A DNA stretch of 64,000 nt, taken from contig CAVTRO010000007.1 of NCBI GenBank assembly GCA_963737145.1, positions 310,001-374,000 of the forward strand, read 5' to 3'. How positions within the stretch are numbered: position 1 is the first letter of the stretch; every line of letters starts with the position of its first letter. The stretch comes from AP-15 sp963737145. Its GTDB lineage: Bacteria > Pseudomonadota > Alphaproteobacteria > ATCC43930 > CGMCC-115725. Both the position numbers and the translations under genes were made by a program. A model generated the notes under the pieces. The model did not search any database. It saw only the letters and a list, made by a program, of their open reading frames with translations, and was not told the DNA's origin. This document shows, in pieces, positions 63,883-64,000 of this stretch.

Positions 63883-64000
63883 GGCGCTTCTCTCCCCAAG
63901 CTGATCGCGGTGCGACCGCTGTTCGGGCCGTCGTCCTATGAATTCCCGGAGCGGCTAAAAGTTCATGGCGCCCGGAATGACGGTCCGGCCATTGAATGAG

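Overview
The window is high-GC DNA with dense gene packing, many ATGA/TGATG stop-start overlaps and Gram-negative lipid A genes. Gene content (lipid A export and Kdo transfer block, long-form dCTP deaminase, CoxL-type molybdoenzyme, isovaleryl-CoA dehydrogenase, Zur/ZnuABC, encapsulin with EncFtn cargo, short REP-like palindromes of the ATTGCTTCG...CGCAATGAC type) suggests an alphaproteobacterium, probably of a Rhodospirillales or Hyphomicrobiales-like lineage. That placement is inference from gene content, not from a marker phylogeny.

Layout. 1-3.2 kb: secreted PRC-barrel protein, then a compact encapsulin nanocompartment operon (EncFtn cargo, shell, PPC-domain protein, tandem alpha/beta-barrel protein). 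3.2-13.5 kb: oxidoreductases, an isoprenylcysteine methyltransferase-like membrane protein, a frameshifted lipB, tRNA-Leu(GAG), a frameshifted isovaleryl-CoA dehydrogenase, RidA, an orphan CoxL-type subunit, small membrane proteins. 13.5-20.5 kb: adenylosuccinate lyase-family enzyme, Zur-like repressor, and the lipid A block msbA / DUF374 acyltransferase / waaA / lpxK. 20.5-29.6 kb: peptidases and amidohydrolases, prmA, DUF1127, aminopeptidase P (frameshifted), dcd. 29.8-34.2 kb (minus): fabI, a c-heme DUF3365 protein, a histidine kinase and a Nudix hydrolase, probably one operon. 34.3-39.1 kb: YihY, pdxH, a cation diffusion facilitator, a frameshifted SDR, DUF4189 and a NIPSNAP gene with an in-frame amber codon.

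39.2-48.2 kb is the unusual part. tRNA-Arg(CCT) and an intact asnS are followed by at least four decayed asnS fragments, one inverted and one internally rearranged. Between them sit a lower-GC PEP-CTERM surface protein gene (with a near-consensus sigma-54 promoter and three evenly spaced upstream repeats), a PIN/Phd toxin-antitoxin pair and a peptide-binding protein. This looks like a repeatedly rearranged accessory locus built on asnS duplications.

48.2-64 kb is ordinary again: alpha/beta hydrolase, a TPP-dependent E1 alpha/beta pair, amidohydrolases, a flavin monooxygenase, a GhrA-like reductase, MscL with a C-terminal zinc ribbon, an MFS transporter, znuACB behind Zur-like boxes, a TMEM175-like channel and an MscS channel.

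Five conserved genes (lipB, ivd, prmA, aminopeptidase P, an SDR) each carry a single-base indel, four of them an extra base in a short G or A run. The likeliest explanation is residual sequence error, so these genes are probably functional in the organism.
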